In this document: positions 10,327 to 20,327 of the stretch, one piece after another
How positions within the stretch are numbered: the stretch's first letter is position 1
Layout of the letters: each line of letters opens with the position of its first letter
Origin: Caprella mutica
Lineage: Eukaryota > Arthropoda > Malacostraca > Amphipoda > Caprellidae
Length of the DNA stretch: 64,000 bases
Direction: 5' to 3'
Assembly (NCBI GenBank): GCA_947561585.1
Contig: CANNZV010000267.1
Location: forward strand, 1 to 64,000
The notes under the pieces: generated by a model
Told to the model about the DNA's origin: nothing
Database searches by the model: none
Seen by the model: only the letters and a program-made list of their open reading frames with translations
Position numbers and translations under genes: made by a program

Positions 10327-11559
10327 TTAACTAAATTCCAACTTCTTCCGCAAAGTACCCAACCAAAAAGCCAAGCCGCCAACTATCGCCAAAACACCCG
10401 CGATAAATAGTGATGCATTCGGAAAATTCCAGAAGAAAATAGGAACATTTACTGCCAATAAAAGCCACTTGACAAAATCGAAGCGAACGCCCCATATTTT
10501 GCGTTCAATGAGTGGGCCAAAAGAAATAACCGAGCAAATAATCAAGCTTGATAATTGTATTTTGGAGAGCAAAGCCATGTCTTTATTGATGAGCATATAG
10601 ACAAATATAATGAGTGTCACCACGAGATTAGCTAGCAAATAGCCTTGCAATTGTGGTGGCACATGCAGTCGATATTTTTTGCGATTACCTTGTTCATCTA
10701 CTTCAAAAGTGGGTTCATTAAACGGCACATCTTCCGGTGTCCAAGCTGGTGGCATGAAGAAAATTTTAATCTTATTTTTCCAGCTTTTTGTCTTTTTAGC
10801 GCGCCCAAAAAGGTCTGCCCAATAGTAGAAATAAGCCCAAACGGGATTAGAACTTTTGAAACCACTGATAATTCCATACTCTGGTTTTTCTGCTTCTGGC
10901 TCAAAAGTATTGAATAGCTTATCCCAAAAAATGAAAACGTGACCGTAGTTTTTGTCGATGTATTTATCGTTACGAGCATGATGTACGCGGTGGTGAGATG
11001 GTGTCACCATGAAATGTTCAAAAATGCCCATTTTACCGATAAGCGTGGTATGCGTCACGAATTGATACAAACCAATCAACAAGATAACGGTAGTCGCCAA
11101 CATCGGATTAAAACCGAGTATTGGAAACCATATCCAGAAAAAAGTCCGGTTGATAACTGCAAAAGCGGATACCCGAAATACCGTCGTGATATTCAACTCC
11201 TCACTCTGATGATGGACGATATGTGCCGCCCACATAAAGTTGACTTCGTGACTGAGACGATGATGCCAATAGGCTAAAAAATCGCCAAATAACATCGCCA
11301 CTATCCATACCGCCGGGTTGGATGGTAAGTGAAATGGTGCGACATTTTCATATAAATAGCCAAACAAAAAATAGAGGAAAACGACAAAGAAAAAGTCGAA
11401 AGTACGCTCTAATAAGCCACAACAAAAGTTGACGAGCGTATCGCTAAGGCTATATGCACCTAAGTTCTTCTTTTTAGAAATATAATATTCTAAAATGTTG
11501 AGTATCAATAAAAAAGGGACAATATACCCTGCGTAAGCTAAACTACCTGATCCACCCAT
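10327..11559 (-). CDS. sterol desaturase family protein with C-terminal membrane domain
   Basis: Second fatty-acid-hydroxylase superfamily member. The histidine boxes are WHHRLSHE, AHIVHHQSEE and SHHRVHHARND; N-terminal and central helices surround them. A C-terminal part of about 120 residues with further membrane segments follows the catalytic domain. The frame can start at GTG 11616, but ATG 11559 (MGGSGSLAY) lies just before the first membrane helix and is preferred, giving 410 residues. It closely resembles the protein at 56603-57820 in boxes and overall plan, so the two are paralogues. It lies directly upstream of a smaller superfamily member. Confidence 0.85.
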   Translation of the reverse strand: MGGSGSLAYAGYIVPFLLILNILEYYISKKKNLGAYSLSDTLVNFCCGLLERTFDFFFVVFLYFLFGYLYENVAPFHLPSNPAVWIVAMLFGDFLAYWHHRLSHEVNFMWAAHIVHHQSEELNITTVFRVSAFAVINRTFFWIWFPILGFNPMLATTVILLIGLYQFVTHTTLIGKMGIFEHFMVTPSHHRVHHARNDKYIDKNYGHVFIFWDKLFNTFEPEAEKPEYGIISGFKSSNPVWAYFYYWADLFGRAKKTKSWKNKIKIFFMPPAWTPEDVPFNEPTFEVDEQGNRKKYRLHVPPQLQGYLLANLVVTLIIFVYMLINKDMALLSKIQLSSLIICSVISFGPLIERKIWGVRFDFVKWLLLAVNVPIFFWNFPNASLFIAGVLAIVGGLAFWLGTLRKKLEFS

Positions 11560-11718
11560 GATGTCTTGTTTTTTGTCTAATTTTAACAGTATTCCTAAGC
11601 TATTTGGATTTATCACCAGTGCTTATCTTAACTACAAAAGTAAAGATAAGTTGGAAAGGGCAAGGGTTGGTTGATATATTTGATTTTATTTATAATCATT
11701 CTATATTTTATACGGTCG

Positions 11719-12438
11719 TCAAGGATATGTTCTAGGCTTGACTTCTGCTGCTGCTTCAGCTCGCATTTCTTTCGCTAATTGCACGCCTGCAAAATACAAA
11801 ACTAAAGAAGCACTTGCCATCAAAACATGACCCAAATCGTGATAATTAAAGTATTTATGCAGCGTAATTTCAGCATTAAAAACCAAGCCTGTCACGAAAC
11901 TCAAAGCCAATCCGAGCACTACTTTTTGGAAACCATTGCCGCGTGTTTTCCAATATAAAAATGCAAAAATAGGAAAAACTATGCCTGCAATCCCAATGGT
12001 CGAGTTAATTTGTACAGTTTCAAAGACACGCGTCATGGGGAAGACTAAACAGGCGATAAAAAGCGCTAACTTTATTTTAAAGAACCAAAACAACCAATTC
12101 CACTTTTTGTTGTGAGTGGTGCTTTCGTAGAAATGTAGCGCGCTGTTTTCGATGCAAAAAATACCGATGGCACTGAATGTCCAGCCCACTGTTTTCCAAT
12201 TATAGCCCGACCAATACAAAATGGCGTGTGATAAAAAAGCAGCCAAAGCTGTCCCAATTGCCATGAACAAAAAGTAGTGGTAATAGTATCGAAATGCGGG
12301 CGTTTCGATACTTGTTTTACGCAATTTAAAAAAGGCAAATAAACACACCGAAGCCGTCAGTAGGTCAGTAACTGCGGTCATTGGTTCTTCAAAAAGTACT
12401 CCGAATAATTCGATAGAAGTATATTCTACTGGACTCAT
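11719..12438 (-). CDS. seven-helix integral membrane protein
   Basis: 239 residues from ATG 12438 (a GTG at 12468 is possible). About seven hydrophobic segments are visible. Polar residues recur inside helices: EPMTAVTD in the first, LSHAI in the second, and HDLGHVLMAS near the end. A histidine in an early helix together with HxxxH in the last one recalls the CREST superfamily of membrane hydrolases (alkaline ceramidase, PAQR and Per1 proteins), but this is a motif resemblance only. Position behind two lipid-hydroxylase-like genes on the same strand fits a lipid-related role. The gap of 159 bases leaves open whether it shares their promoter. Confidence 0.6.
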   Translation of the reverse strand: MSPVEYTSIELFGVLFEEPMTAVTDLLTASVCLFAFFKLRKTSIETPAFRYYYHYFLFMAIGTALAAFLSHAILYWSGYNWKTVGWTFSAIGIFCIENSALHFYESTTHNKKWNWLFWFFKIKLALFIACLVFPMTRVFETVQINSTIGIAGIVFPIFAFLYWKTRGNGFQKVVLGLALSFVTGLVFNAEITLHKYFNYHDLGHVLMASASLVLYFAGVQLAKEMRAEAAAEVKPRTYP

Positions 12439-12622
12439 AGTTTGTTGAATTAGAAGTTGAGAATTCACAACTAAAAACGCAAAATTAATCTTAATTGTGT
12501 TTTTCCAATATGAATAGCCTTATTTTCCCGTTGCCAAAGCAAAAAAAATGCTAGAATCAGACAAGTGTACTTTCTTTTTCAAAAAAACACATACGTTTTT
12601 ATTGAACTGCAATAGCTTTCCT

Positions 12623-12630
12623 TACATTTG
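12623..12630 (+). promoter_or_regulatory. possible promoter box for the 1945-residue protein
   Basis: TACATTTG matches TAnnTTTG, with a TTG 18 bases upstream (12602-12604). A transcript from here would carry a leader of about 400 bases containing the palindrome at 12682-12894. Confidence 0.35.
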
Positions 12631-12681
12631 ATGCTTATTAAATAGCTTTCATTAAAGGTACTTTTATCGTCTATCATTTAA

Positions 12682-12894
12682 TACCGTGTAAACTAAGTTT
12701 TGATTATCTAGAAAGGCAGCGCCTTGACACCGTTTGTAGAAAAATGACAAATGCTTGATGAGTAGCAGCGCCACGACACCCAATGTTTAGGGGAACGTGG
12801 CGCTGCCACTTAACCATATTTTGATGTTATTTTCTACAAACGGTATCGCCGCGCTGCGGCTTTAGAAACTAAGCAAAATTTAGTTTACAGTGTA
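12682..12894. repeat. 213-bp imperfect palindrome (MITE-like)
   Basis: The left arm (about 12682-12781) and right arm (about 12788-12894) are imperfect reverse complements over about 100 bases. The best paired blocks are gtgtaaactaa with ttagtttacag, ccgtttgtagaaaa with ttttctacaaacgg, and gcagcgccacg with cgtggcgctgc at the centre. There is no open frame. It occupies the gap before the large surface protein gene. Confidence 0.8.
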
Positions 12895-13032
12895 TTTAAG
12901 CCAATCATTCTTTTAGCCTAAATACTAACGTTTAAGAACTCCTTTAAAGCGCACGAAAAAAGAACATTAAACATTCGTCTTTATTGCTAGGTCAATTATC
13001 CGACTATTGTAAAGACATTCAACAGTTTCCCA

Positions 13033-16000
13033 ATGATACGAAGTAAATTCCAATACATTTACACAATAATGGCGATGGTCTCCGTTGCCTTTCTCGTTCT
13101 TAGCTTCTCTTCTGCTCCGCCTACCGGACGAACGAATGCACCCGGCGATGGAAATTGTACGGACTGCCACAGTAATGGCAATCTTAACGGCAATATTACC
13201 TTAACAGGTTTGCCCGCTACCGTGGATCCGAATACGACTTATCCACTTACCTTGACGCTCACCAAAACCGCAGGAAATGCCTTGCGGGCAGGCTTCCAAG
13301 TAACCATGCGCGACGACGGCAATAATGCCATGTTTGTCGGTGCTTTTGGCAATGCAGGTAGCTTTGCTGCTATACAAGGCACGGAATATGTCGGACACTC
13401 GCCAGCAGAAGCATTTAGTGGGAATACCATTGATTATACCTTCGATTGGACCTCGCCTGCTAGCATTACAGGCAGTGGCGTGTCTTTATATACCGCCGCA
13501 TTATTCGCTAATAATATGGGTAATTATCCCAATGGTGGCGGTGGTAATACGGGCGGTGATTTTACTGCGAATAGCGTTTTTACAGCCAACTGGAATGCAG
13601 GAAACCCCGCGCTAATGGCTTCGATAACTAATCAAAGTCCGGCTCAATGCAATGGAGAAAGCAATGGCTCAGCAACCGTCAGCGCGACGGGCGGCACAGG
13701 TACTTATAGCTATTTATGGTCAAATAATGAAACTACGGCTACCGCAACAGCTTTAGCTGCCGGTAACCAAAGTGTGACGGTTACTTCTGGTAGCGAACAA
13801 GTCGTTATTCCTGTGAATATTACACAACCGAGTGCGATTACGATTTCATTGATTAGTCAACAAAATATTGATTGTATTAACACGACAGGCTCTGCTACCG
13901 TGGTTGCGACTGGTGGCAATGGCAACTTCCAATATTCATGGAGTTCGGGAGCTACCGGACAAACCGCGAATAACCTCGTGGCAGGAACTTATACCGTAAC
14001 CGCTTTTGATGCTAGTCAATGTTCAGAAATTTTTACGGTCAATATTACTGCTGATGATACGTCTCCTGATGCCATTGCTGGCAATGGTGGTCAGTTAGAT
14101 TGTAATACCACAACGGTTCAATTAAACGGACAAGGTTCTGCAACTGGTGGTAATATTTCTTATCAATGGACAACACAAGATGGTAACATCATGTTTGGCG
14201 GAACGACTTTGACGCCTACGGTAAATGCGGCTGGAACATACACCTTAATGGTGACTAATAGCACGAATGGTTGTACCAATACTGCTCAAACAACAGTCAC
14301 AGAAGATACGACACCACCAACGGCGGAAGCTGGTCCAACGATGGAAATTACCTGTACGCAAAGCACCGTAACATTAGATGCTAGTGGGTCTTCAATCGGC
14401 AATTTTACTTACCAATGGATGACTGCTAACGGAAATATCCTCAGTGGCGCAACAACTTTAAACCCAACGGTAGATGCGCCGGGCTCTTATACTTTAACGA
14501 TAACGAGCTTCGCAAATGGCTGTCAAAGTTTTGATGCCGTAACGGTTACTGGAAGTACAAATACGCCAACGGCTAATGCTACCAGCTTAGCTGCCTGTGG
14601 CGATGCAAATGGGCAAGCTACTTTCGATTTGACATCACTCAATAGTACCGTTAATGGCAATACAGGCTTAAATGTCAACTGGTATTTTGACCAAGCGACC
14701 AATAATCCAATTCCTAATCCACAAGCCTTTACATCTAGCTCAACGATTGTTTTTGCAACCGTAAATGACGGAAATTGCCTCAGCACACCAGCCTCTATTG
14801 ACTTGACAGCATTGTCGGCACCTTTCGCAAGTGGGACATCAGCAGAGGAATGCGGCGATGGGCAAGTAGTTTTTAATTTAACGAATTTAGAAAATACGGT
14901 TAATGGCGGCTCTAATAATGCCGTCAATTGGTACTTTGATGCTGCGGCAAATAATGCGATTAACAATCCGCAAACATTTATAACCAGTAGCACTACGGTC
15001 TTCGCAGTCGTAACAAATAATACAACAGGCTGTACATCTGATGCGCTGACGATTAACTTAACCGTTAATCCACAACCTACGGCAAATGCCGGCGCAGATA
15101 TGCAACTGACTTGCGACAATCCTACCGTAACTTTAGACGGTACGGCTTCTAGTCAAAGCGGTAATTTTGTGTATGAATGGACAACTACTGACGGTAATAT
15201 AATTAGTGGTGGCTTGACTTTAACTCCAACGGTCAATGCAACAGGTACTTATACTTTGTTGATTACTGACCCGAATACGGGCTGCCAAAACAATGATAGC
15301 GCAATAGTTACGGGCAATTCAGATATTCCTGATGCGATTATTGCGCCAGCAAATGAATTGAATTGTAACGTTTCGGAAACTACTTTAGACGGCAGCGCAT
15401 CTTCTTCGGGCAATGATATTAGCTACGAATGGACGACACAAGATGGCAATATTACGGGCAATACAGACCAAAATACAGCTACTGCAACTTCGGCAGGCAT
15501 TTATACATTAACCGTAAGCAATACTACAACAGGCTGTTTTGCACAAGCAAATATAGAAATTGTGGACAATGTTGAAGTACCTATCACAGATGCAGGACCA
15601 CCGCAAACGCTGACTTGTTCCAACAATAGCGTCACTTTAGATGGCAGCGCATCAAGTACAGGTAATGAATTTAATTATGAATGGATGGATGCAAATGGCG
15701 ACGTCATTTCTACAGAAATTACAGCCACAGTAAGTGTGGCAGGTACTTATACATTAACTGTTACGAATACAACTAATGGCTGTATTAGTAATGACTTCGT
15801 AGAAGTTTTCGAAAACGCACAAGCACCAATAGCTGATGCAGGTGCAGATATGGTGGTGGTTGGCATGAATACGACGGCTGTTTTAGATGGAACGAATTCT
15901 AGCCAAGGCGCAGAAATAGTCTATCAATGGACGACGCAAGATGGCACTATTCTTAGCGACTCGAATACCTTAAATCCAACTGTGGATGGGGCAGGAACGT

Positions 16001-18870
16001 ATTGCTTAGAGGTATTGAACACTAACAATGGCTGTAATGCGATTGATTGCATGACGATTACTGCTGAAGATTGTGAAGCACCTGTTATTGAGCTTATTAT
16101 TCTTTCTGAAATCGCTTGTAATGGCGACGAAACAGCTAGCTTAGAAGTCCAAATAGATGGCGGGTTTACCAACGAAACCATTGATTGGTCGAATGGCGCA
16201 AATACGGCTATCATTGATGGTTTGCCAGCAGGCGAATACTTAGTCGTTGTGACCAATGATTGTGGTGCAAGCAGTATTATTACTACCGTTATTAGTGAAT
16301 TACCAGATTTAGAACTTTCAGTAGAAACCACAAATGAAAGTGCCGCAGGCGCAAGCGATGGCAGCGCAACGGCAAACGTATCAGGCGGAACAGGCAACTA
16401 TACTTACTTGTGGTCAAATAGCACCACGACGCAAATGATTTCTAACTTACCAGCAGGAGAGTATTGTGTGACGGTAACAGATGGCAATGGTTGTGAGGTA
16501 GAAAGTTGTGGTACAGTCAATAGCTTTGATTGTGATTTGACAGCCGAAATAAGCGCTACAAACATATTGTGTAATGGAGAAGTTGGTTCAGCAACAGTCA
16601 CTGCAATGAACGGCACTATGCCTTACAGCTACGCTTGGTCAAGCGGCGGAGATGAAGCAACTGAAACAGGCTTAGTGGCAGGAACATATACCGTAACAAC
16701 TAGCGATGCCGCTAACTGTGAAGTGATTTTAACGGTTACTATTGACGAACCAACAGCAATGTTAATAACGACAGATGTTGTTCAGGTGCTTTGTAATGGC
16801 GATGCAACGGGTTCAGCAACTGCCTTTGTGACTGGCGGCACGCCTCCTTATCAATACGATTGGTCAGCTGGCAGCGGTGACAATTTACCTGCGGGCATTT
16901 ATACCGTAACTGCAATAGATGCTAATCAATGTACGATTACAGCTGAGTTTGAAATCTTAGAACCAACAGCGATTACAATGACGACAACAGTCACCGATGC
17001 TAGCGCAATGGGCGCAACAGATGGCTCGATTAGCATTGGCGCAATGGGCGGAACGACCCCTTATCAATACTCTATTGATGCTTGTATTACCTTCCAGCCA
17101 ACAGGTGAATTTACCAATTTAGCCGCAGGCACTTATAACGCAGCAGTAGTGGACGCTAATGGCTGTAAAGTAGAAGAAAGCCTAGTTATCAGTGAAATGG
17201 GCGATGCTTGTGCTGGCTTTACGATGACTTTAACTAGCCAAAATCCAAGTTGTAATGGCTTCACTAATGGTAGTGCAAGCATTGAGATAACAGGTGGTAC
17301 AGCACCATTTACTATCGCTTGGTCAAGTGGTGGCGATGAAATGACGGAAATTGGATTATCTGCCGGAATGTACAGCCTAATGGTCACAGATGCCAATGAT
17401 TGTGTGCTTTCTGAAAGCTTTGAATTAGTAGAACCTTCTGCTTTAACTATTCAAATCGTAGAGCAAAACAACATCGAATGTGCTGGACAAACGAGCGGTT
17501 CTGTAACAGTAATGGGGGCAGGCGGCACGCCAATTGTCAATGATGGTTATTTGTATAGCTGGTCAACGGGCGAAAGTGGCGCAACACAAACGGATTTAGC
17601 CGCAGGCACTTATACGGTCAGCGTTTATGATGCCTTCCAATGTGAAACGATTTTAGATATTGAAATAACAGCAGGTGGTGATATCACGCCTCCGAATGTC
17701 GTTACACAAAATGTAACCGTTAATTTAGATGCGGATGGACAAGCAATAATTTCTGCGGAACAAATTGATGGAACTAGTACCGACAACTGTGGTGTGGCAA
17801 CATTAACTATAGATATGATGAATTTTTCTTGTCAAAATCTAGGTGATAATACAGTCATTTTAACAGTCACTGATGTTAATGACAACATGAACACAGGCGA
17901 AGCTACGGTAACTGTAGTTGACGCGATTGCGCCAGCAGTAGATTGTCCGCCAAATCAATCTTTCGCAGCTTGTGGCCCACAAGAAATTATTTACATTTTG
18001 AATGTATTTGATAATTGTGGCGACTTTACGCAAGAATTAATCAGCGGTTTAGGTAGTGGAGGTACATTCCCTGTCGGCACGACAACGGAGAGCTATATTG
18101 TTACTGATGCTTCTGGAAATACGACCGAATGTAGTTTCGATATCACCATTGAAGGCAGCGATATGCAGTTAAGTTTACAAGGCACAGACCCAAGTTGTCC
18201 GGGTGATTCCGATGGTAGCATTGTTGTAGCAGTAGCAGGCGGAACACCTCCTTATGTTTATACATGGACAGGCGGTGGCGGCGAAGATTTGCCTGCCGGC
18301 GTCTATGAAGTGATGGTAGAAGATGCAAACGCTTGTCAGATAAATGGCTCAGTGACACTTGTTGACCCGCCAGCCATTGAAATTGAAACGGGACAAATTG
18401 TTAATGAAAACAACAACAATTTTGATGGCGCTATTGCCGTAGATATTTCTGGTGGAACAGGCGATTTGACCATTAGTTGGGCAGGGCCAAATGGCTTTAC
18501 TTCTGACCAAGAAGACCTACAAAACATCGAAGCAGGTGACTATATCTTGACGGTAATTGACGAAAATGCTTGCGAAATGTCTATCACAGTTGTTGTAGAA
18601 CGCATTACGGCGACGGAAGAACCAGAATGGGCGCAAGATTTGATGCTATTACCAAATCCAACAAACGGACGTTTACAAGTGACGTTCAGTAGCAATATCA
18701 ATACTGATATGCAAGTCATTGTTTATGATTTAGTAGGTAAGCAAATGCTAACACAAACAGCGACCAATAACCGTTTTGAACTAGACTTAAGACCATTCGC
18801 AAGCGGTGTTTATTTAGTGAAAATACAAACAGAAACAGGTGCAGCAGTTCGTAAAGTTGTAAAAGAATAA
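13033..18870 (+). CDS. giant T9SS-exported surface protein with SprB and HYR repeats and a CxxCH motif
   Basis: 1945 residues. Order: signal peptide (about 1-27); choice-of-anchor-V/Reeler-like domain (about 30-190) with GNCTDCH at 41-46, a heme c attachment signature; two SprB-type repeats (about 198-335, pattern CNG...GSATV...GGTGxYxYxWS); a run of PKD/Ig-like repeats ending GTYTLTVTN; more SprB-type repeats (about 1040-1520); an HYR-like stretch (about 1550-1708, PxVDCP...FPVGTTT); a final SprB-type repeat; and a T9SS type A sorting domain (about 1869-1945, LLPNPTNGR...GVYLVKIQT). SprB-repeat proteins are moved along the surface of gliding Bacteroidota as adhesins. The CxxCH is typical of the anchor-V domain, so heme binding is possible but unproven. 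It stands alone, followed by two hairpins. Confidence 0.9.
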   Translation: MIRSKFQYIYTIMAMVSVAFLVLSFSSAPPTGRTNAPGDGNCTDCHSNGNLNGNITLTGLPATVDPNTTYPLTLTLTKTAGNALRAGFQVTMRDDGNNAMFVGAFGNAGSFAAIQGTEYVGHSPAEAFSGNTIDYTFDWTSPASITGSGVSLYTAALFANNMGNYPNGGGGNTGGDFTANSVFTANWNAGNPALMASITNQSPAQCNGESNGSATVSATGGTGTYSYLWSNNETTATATALAAGNQSVTVTSGSEQVVIPVNITQPSAITISLISQQNIDCINTTGSATVVATGGNGNFQYSWSSGATGQTANNLVAGTYTVTAFDASQCSEIFTVNITADDTSPDAIAGNGGQLDCNTTTVQLNGQGSATGGNISYQWTTQDGNIMFGGTTLTPTVNAAGTYTLMVTNSTNGCTNTAQTTVTEDTTPPTAEAGPTMEITCTQSTVTLDASGSSIGNFTYQWMTANGNILSGATTLNPTVDAPGSYTLTITSFANGCQSFDAVTVTGSTNTPTANATSLAACGDANGQATFDLTSLNSTVNGNTGLNVNWYFDQATNNPIPNPQAFTSSSTIVFATVNDGNCLSTPASIDLTALSAPFASGTSAEECGDGQVVFNLTNLENTVNGGSNNAVNWYFDAAANNAINNPQTFITSSTTVFAVVTNNTTGCTSDALTINLTVNPQPTANAGADMQLTCDNPTVTLDGTASSQSGNFVYEWTTTDGNIISGGLTLTPTVNATGTYTLLITDPNTGCQNNDSAIVTGNSDIPDAIIAPANELNCNVSETTLDGSASSSGNDISYEWTTQDGNITGNTDQNTATATSAGIYTLTVSNTTTGCFAQANIEIVDNVEVPITDAGPPQTLTCSNNSVTLDGSASSTGNEFNYEWMDANGDVISTEITATVSVAGTYTLTVTNTTNGCISNDFVEVFENAQAPIADAGADMVVVGMNTTAVLDGTNSSQGAEIVYQWTTQDGTILSDSNTLNPTVDGAGTYCLEVLNTNNGCNAIDCMTITAEDCEAPVIELIILSEIACNGDETASLEVQIDGGFTNETIDWSNGANTAIIDGLPAGEYLVVVTNDCGASSIITTVISELPDLELSVETTNESAAGASDGSATANVSGGTGNYTYLWSNSTTTQMISNLPAGEYCVTVTDGNGCEVESCGTVNSFDCDLTAEISATNILCNGEVGSATVTAMNGTMPYSYAWSSGGDEATETGLVAGTYTVTTSDAANCEVILTVTIDEPTAMLITTDVVQVLCNGDATGSATAFVTGGTPPYQYDWSAGSGDNLPAGIYTVTAIDANQCTITAEFEILEPTAITMTTTVTDASAMGATDGSISIGAMGGTTPYQYSIDACITFQPTGEFTNLAAGTYNAAVVDANGCKVEESLVISEMGDACAGFTMTLTSQNPSCNGFTNGSASIEITGGTAPFTIAWSSGGDEMTEIGLSAGMYSLMVTDANDCVLSESFELVEPSALTIQIVEQNNIECAGQTSGSVTVMGAGGTPIVNDGYLYSWSTGESGATQTDLAAGTYTVSVYDAFQCETILDIEITAGGDITPPNVVTQNVTVNLDADGQAIISAEQIDGTSTDNCGVATLTIDMMNFSCQNLGDNTVILTVTDVNDNMNTGEATVTVVDAIAPAVDCPPNQSFAACGPQEIIYILNVFDNCGDFTQELISGLGSGGTFPVGTTTESYIVTDASGNTTECSFDITIEGSDMQLSLQGTDPSCPGDSDGSIVVAVAGGTPPYVYTWTGGGGEDLPAGVYEVMVEDANACQINGSVTLVDPPAIEIETGQIVNENNNNFDGAIAVDISGGTGDLTISWAGPNGFTSDQEDLQNIEAGDYILTVIDENACEMSITVVVERITATEEPEWAQDLMLLPNPTNGRLQVTFSSNINTDMQVIVYDLVGKQMLTQTATNNRFELDLRPFASGVYLVKIQTETGAAVRKVVKE

Positions 18871-18879
18871 ACTATTCAC

Positions 18880-18910
18880 TTCGCCGACCGCCCTCAAGGC
18901 GGTCGGCGAA
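18880..18910. terminator. strong GC-rich hairpin after the surface protein gene
   Basis: The stem ttcgccgaccgcc is perfectly complementary to ggcggtcggcgaa, with a 5-base loop, ten bases after the stop. No T-run follows, so it may stabilise the mRNA 3' end. Confidence 0.65.
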
Positions 18911-18920
18911 CTTTCTAATA

Positions 18921-18958
18921 AAAAAAGAGTTGCAACTACACAGTCGCAACTCTTTTTT
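18921..18958. terminator. bidirectional intrinsic terminator
   Basis: aaaaaagagttgc pairs perfectly with gcaactctttttt. A- and T-runs on both sides let it end transcription of both converging genes (the surface protein gene and the flavin reductase gene). Confidence 0.85.
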
Positions 18959-19046
18959 CTTTCCTCCAAAATTTCTCCCTTCCTTCTGCGCCCTCTGCGA
19001 AATCGCTCTGCACTCCGCATCCACTATCTAACACGATGTATTTTAC

Positions 19047-19691
19047 TTAAATCTCCTTCACCTCTCTATCTGATTTCGCATAAGTCAAGCGCGCCAATTT
19101 TTCCACCGAATAATATGCATCCAAGCCAGCAACGGTTATAGTACCTGCCTTTTGAAGGTCAATAAAACCATCTTCGCCCATACATTCCGCCGGAAAATAC
19201 ACGTCTTTAATTTCACCAATCATGAGTACTGTACCATTGAGTTTGATGTCGATTTGTTCTATAAATTTCAAGCCAATTTGCACCGGACTTTCCGCCACAA
19301 AAGGCGCGATAAAACCTTCTTTATATTCAACATTTAATCCTGTTGCATCAAATTCAGAAACTTCCGCCGGATAGCGTGCCGAAGTTTGGTGTGCTTTTTT
19401 GTAGAAATCGGCAGTAATATGATTGAAGGTAAAATAGCCCGTTTCTTGGATATTGGTGTAAGTATCGCGAGTGACGGTTGGGGTAATTGGCCGCATATTG
19501 AAAGCCATTAAAGCAGGATTTGCACCCAAATGAATGACCGAACTCACGATAGATAAATTCGTAACGCCTGCTTTATTGACCGTTCCTACTAAGTTGACGC
19601 TTTTAAAACCACTCAAGGAATTAATTACTTTTACCCGCTTTAGGCGCTCCATTTCTTCGATAGCTGCTTTAGTCAAATGTGTGCGTTGCAT
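19047..19691 (-). CDS. flavin reductase-like FMN-binding protein
   Basis: 214 residues with the fold of the flavin reductase/DIM6-NTAB family (split-barrel FMN binding). The typical core is GFKSVNLVGTVNKAGVTNLSIVSSV, given here as GFKSVNLVGT then NLSIVSS at about residues 28-50, followed by NPALMAFNMRP and the later RDTYTNIQETGYFTFN segment. No signal peptide is present, so it is cytoplasmic. Members bind FMN and reduce it or act as flavin-dependent oxidoreductases; the partner is unknown and no monooxygenase gene adjoins it. It starts at ATG 19691. Confidence 0.85.
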   Translation of the reverse strand: MQRTHLTKAAIEEMERLKRVKVINSLSGFKSVNLVGTVNKAGVTNLSIVSSVIHLGANPALMAFNMRPITPTVTRDTYTNIQETGYFTFNHITADFYKKAHQTSARYPAEVSEFDATGLNVEYKEGFIAPFVAESPVQIGLKFIEQIDIKLNGTVLMIGEIKDVYFPAECMGEDGFIDLQKAGTITVAGLDAYYSVEKLARLTYAKSDREVKEI

Positions 19692-19753
19692 CGTTTATTT
19701 TTTGATGTAAAAAGAAGGTAGAACAGTAGATGGGAAGATATGTTGTCGTTTTT

Positions 19754-19915
19754 AAGTAGCACACCTCAATTATTTCGGTAATTTGAAAACATCTTTTTCC
19801 GCCTATTTCCTCCAAAAAATAAGTCCGTAGCTAGGGCTATGCACTGATTTTTTAAAGAAAATATACGAAAAAATCTTGTCCTCAAATTTTCCGAAATAAT
19901 TAACGTGTACTACTT
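19754..19915. repeat. 162-bp palindromic element, family C copy 1
   Basis: The left end aattatttcgg (19768-19778) and the right end ccgaaataatt (19891-19901) are complementary, and the outer parts (aagtagcacac and gtgtactactt) pair with one mismatch. The centre holds the family core: tttcctcc, an A-run, aagtc, and on the other side ttttttaaagaaaa. Confidence 0.75.
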
Positions 19916-20078
19916 AAGTGCGTAACACTATTTATCTGAGTATTTTGAGAGGATTTTTTTCCGTTATTTTCCTCCTAAAAATAGTCGCGTGATGCAGACC
20001 ATGCAACGATTTTTAAAAGAAAACTAACAAAAAAATCTCTCTCTCAAATTTACCCACATAAATAATGTCACGCACTTA
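19916..20078. repeat. 163-bp palindromic element, family C copy 2
   Basis: Directly abuts copy 1. The ends aagtgcgt and acgcactt pair, and inner tatttat and ataaata blocks pair. The same core is present (ttttcctcctaaaaatagtc, then atttttaaaagaaaa). Sequence outside the core differs from copy 1. Confidence 0.75.
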
Positions 20079-20327
20079 TTTAGCGAAAACGATTTTTTAA
20101 AATTTTTCAAACAAAAAATAACTTCCTCAAAATGTGACACTTCCTTAAATCATCATTTTGATTGATTATCATGGTTTTATGATGTTAGTAAAAATATGCA
20201 TAAAAGCGAAGCAAATATCCCACTTAGCCAGAAACTTTTTATTAATTTTAGGCCTTATATTCAGAAGAATAGCCGTTTTTTATTTTTCAGAAACAAAAGC
20301 AATTACATCACTTAATAAGCATTGCAA

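Noticed and set aside
12961..13032. Shine-Dalgarno site before the giant surface protein gene
   Set aside because: No GGAGG-like sequence lies at proper spacing; this phylum generally lacks such sites.
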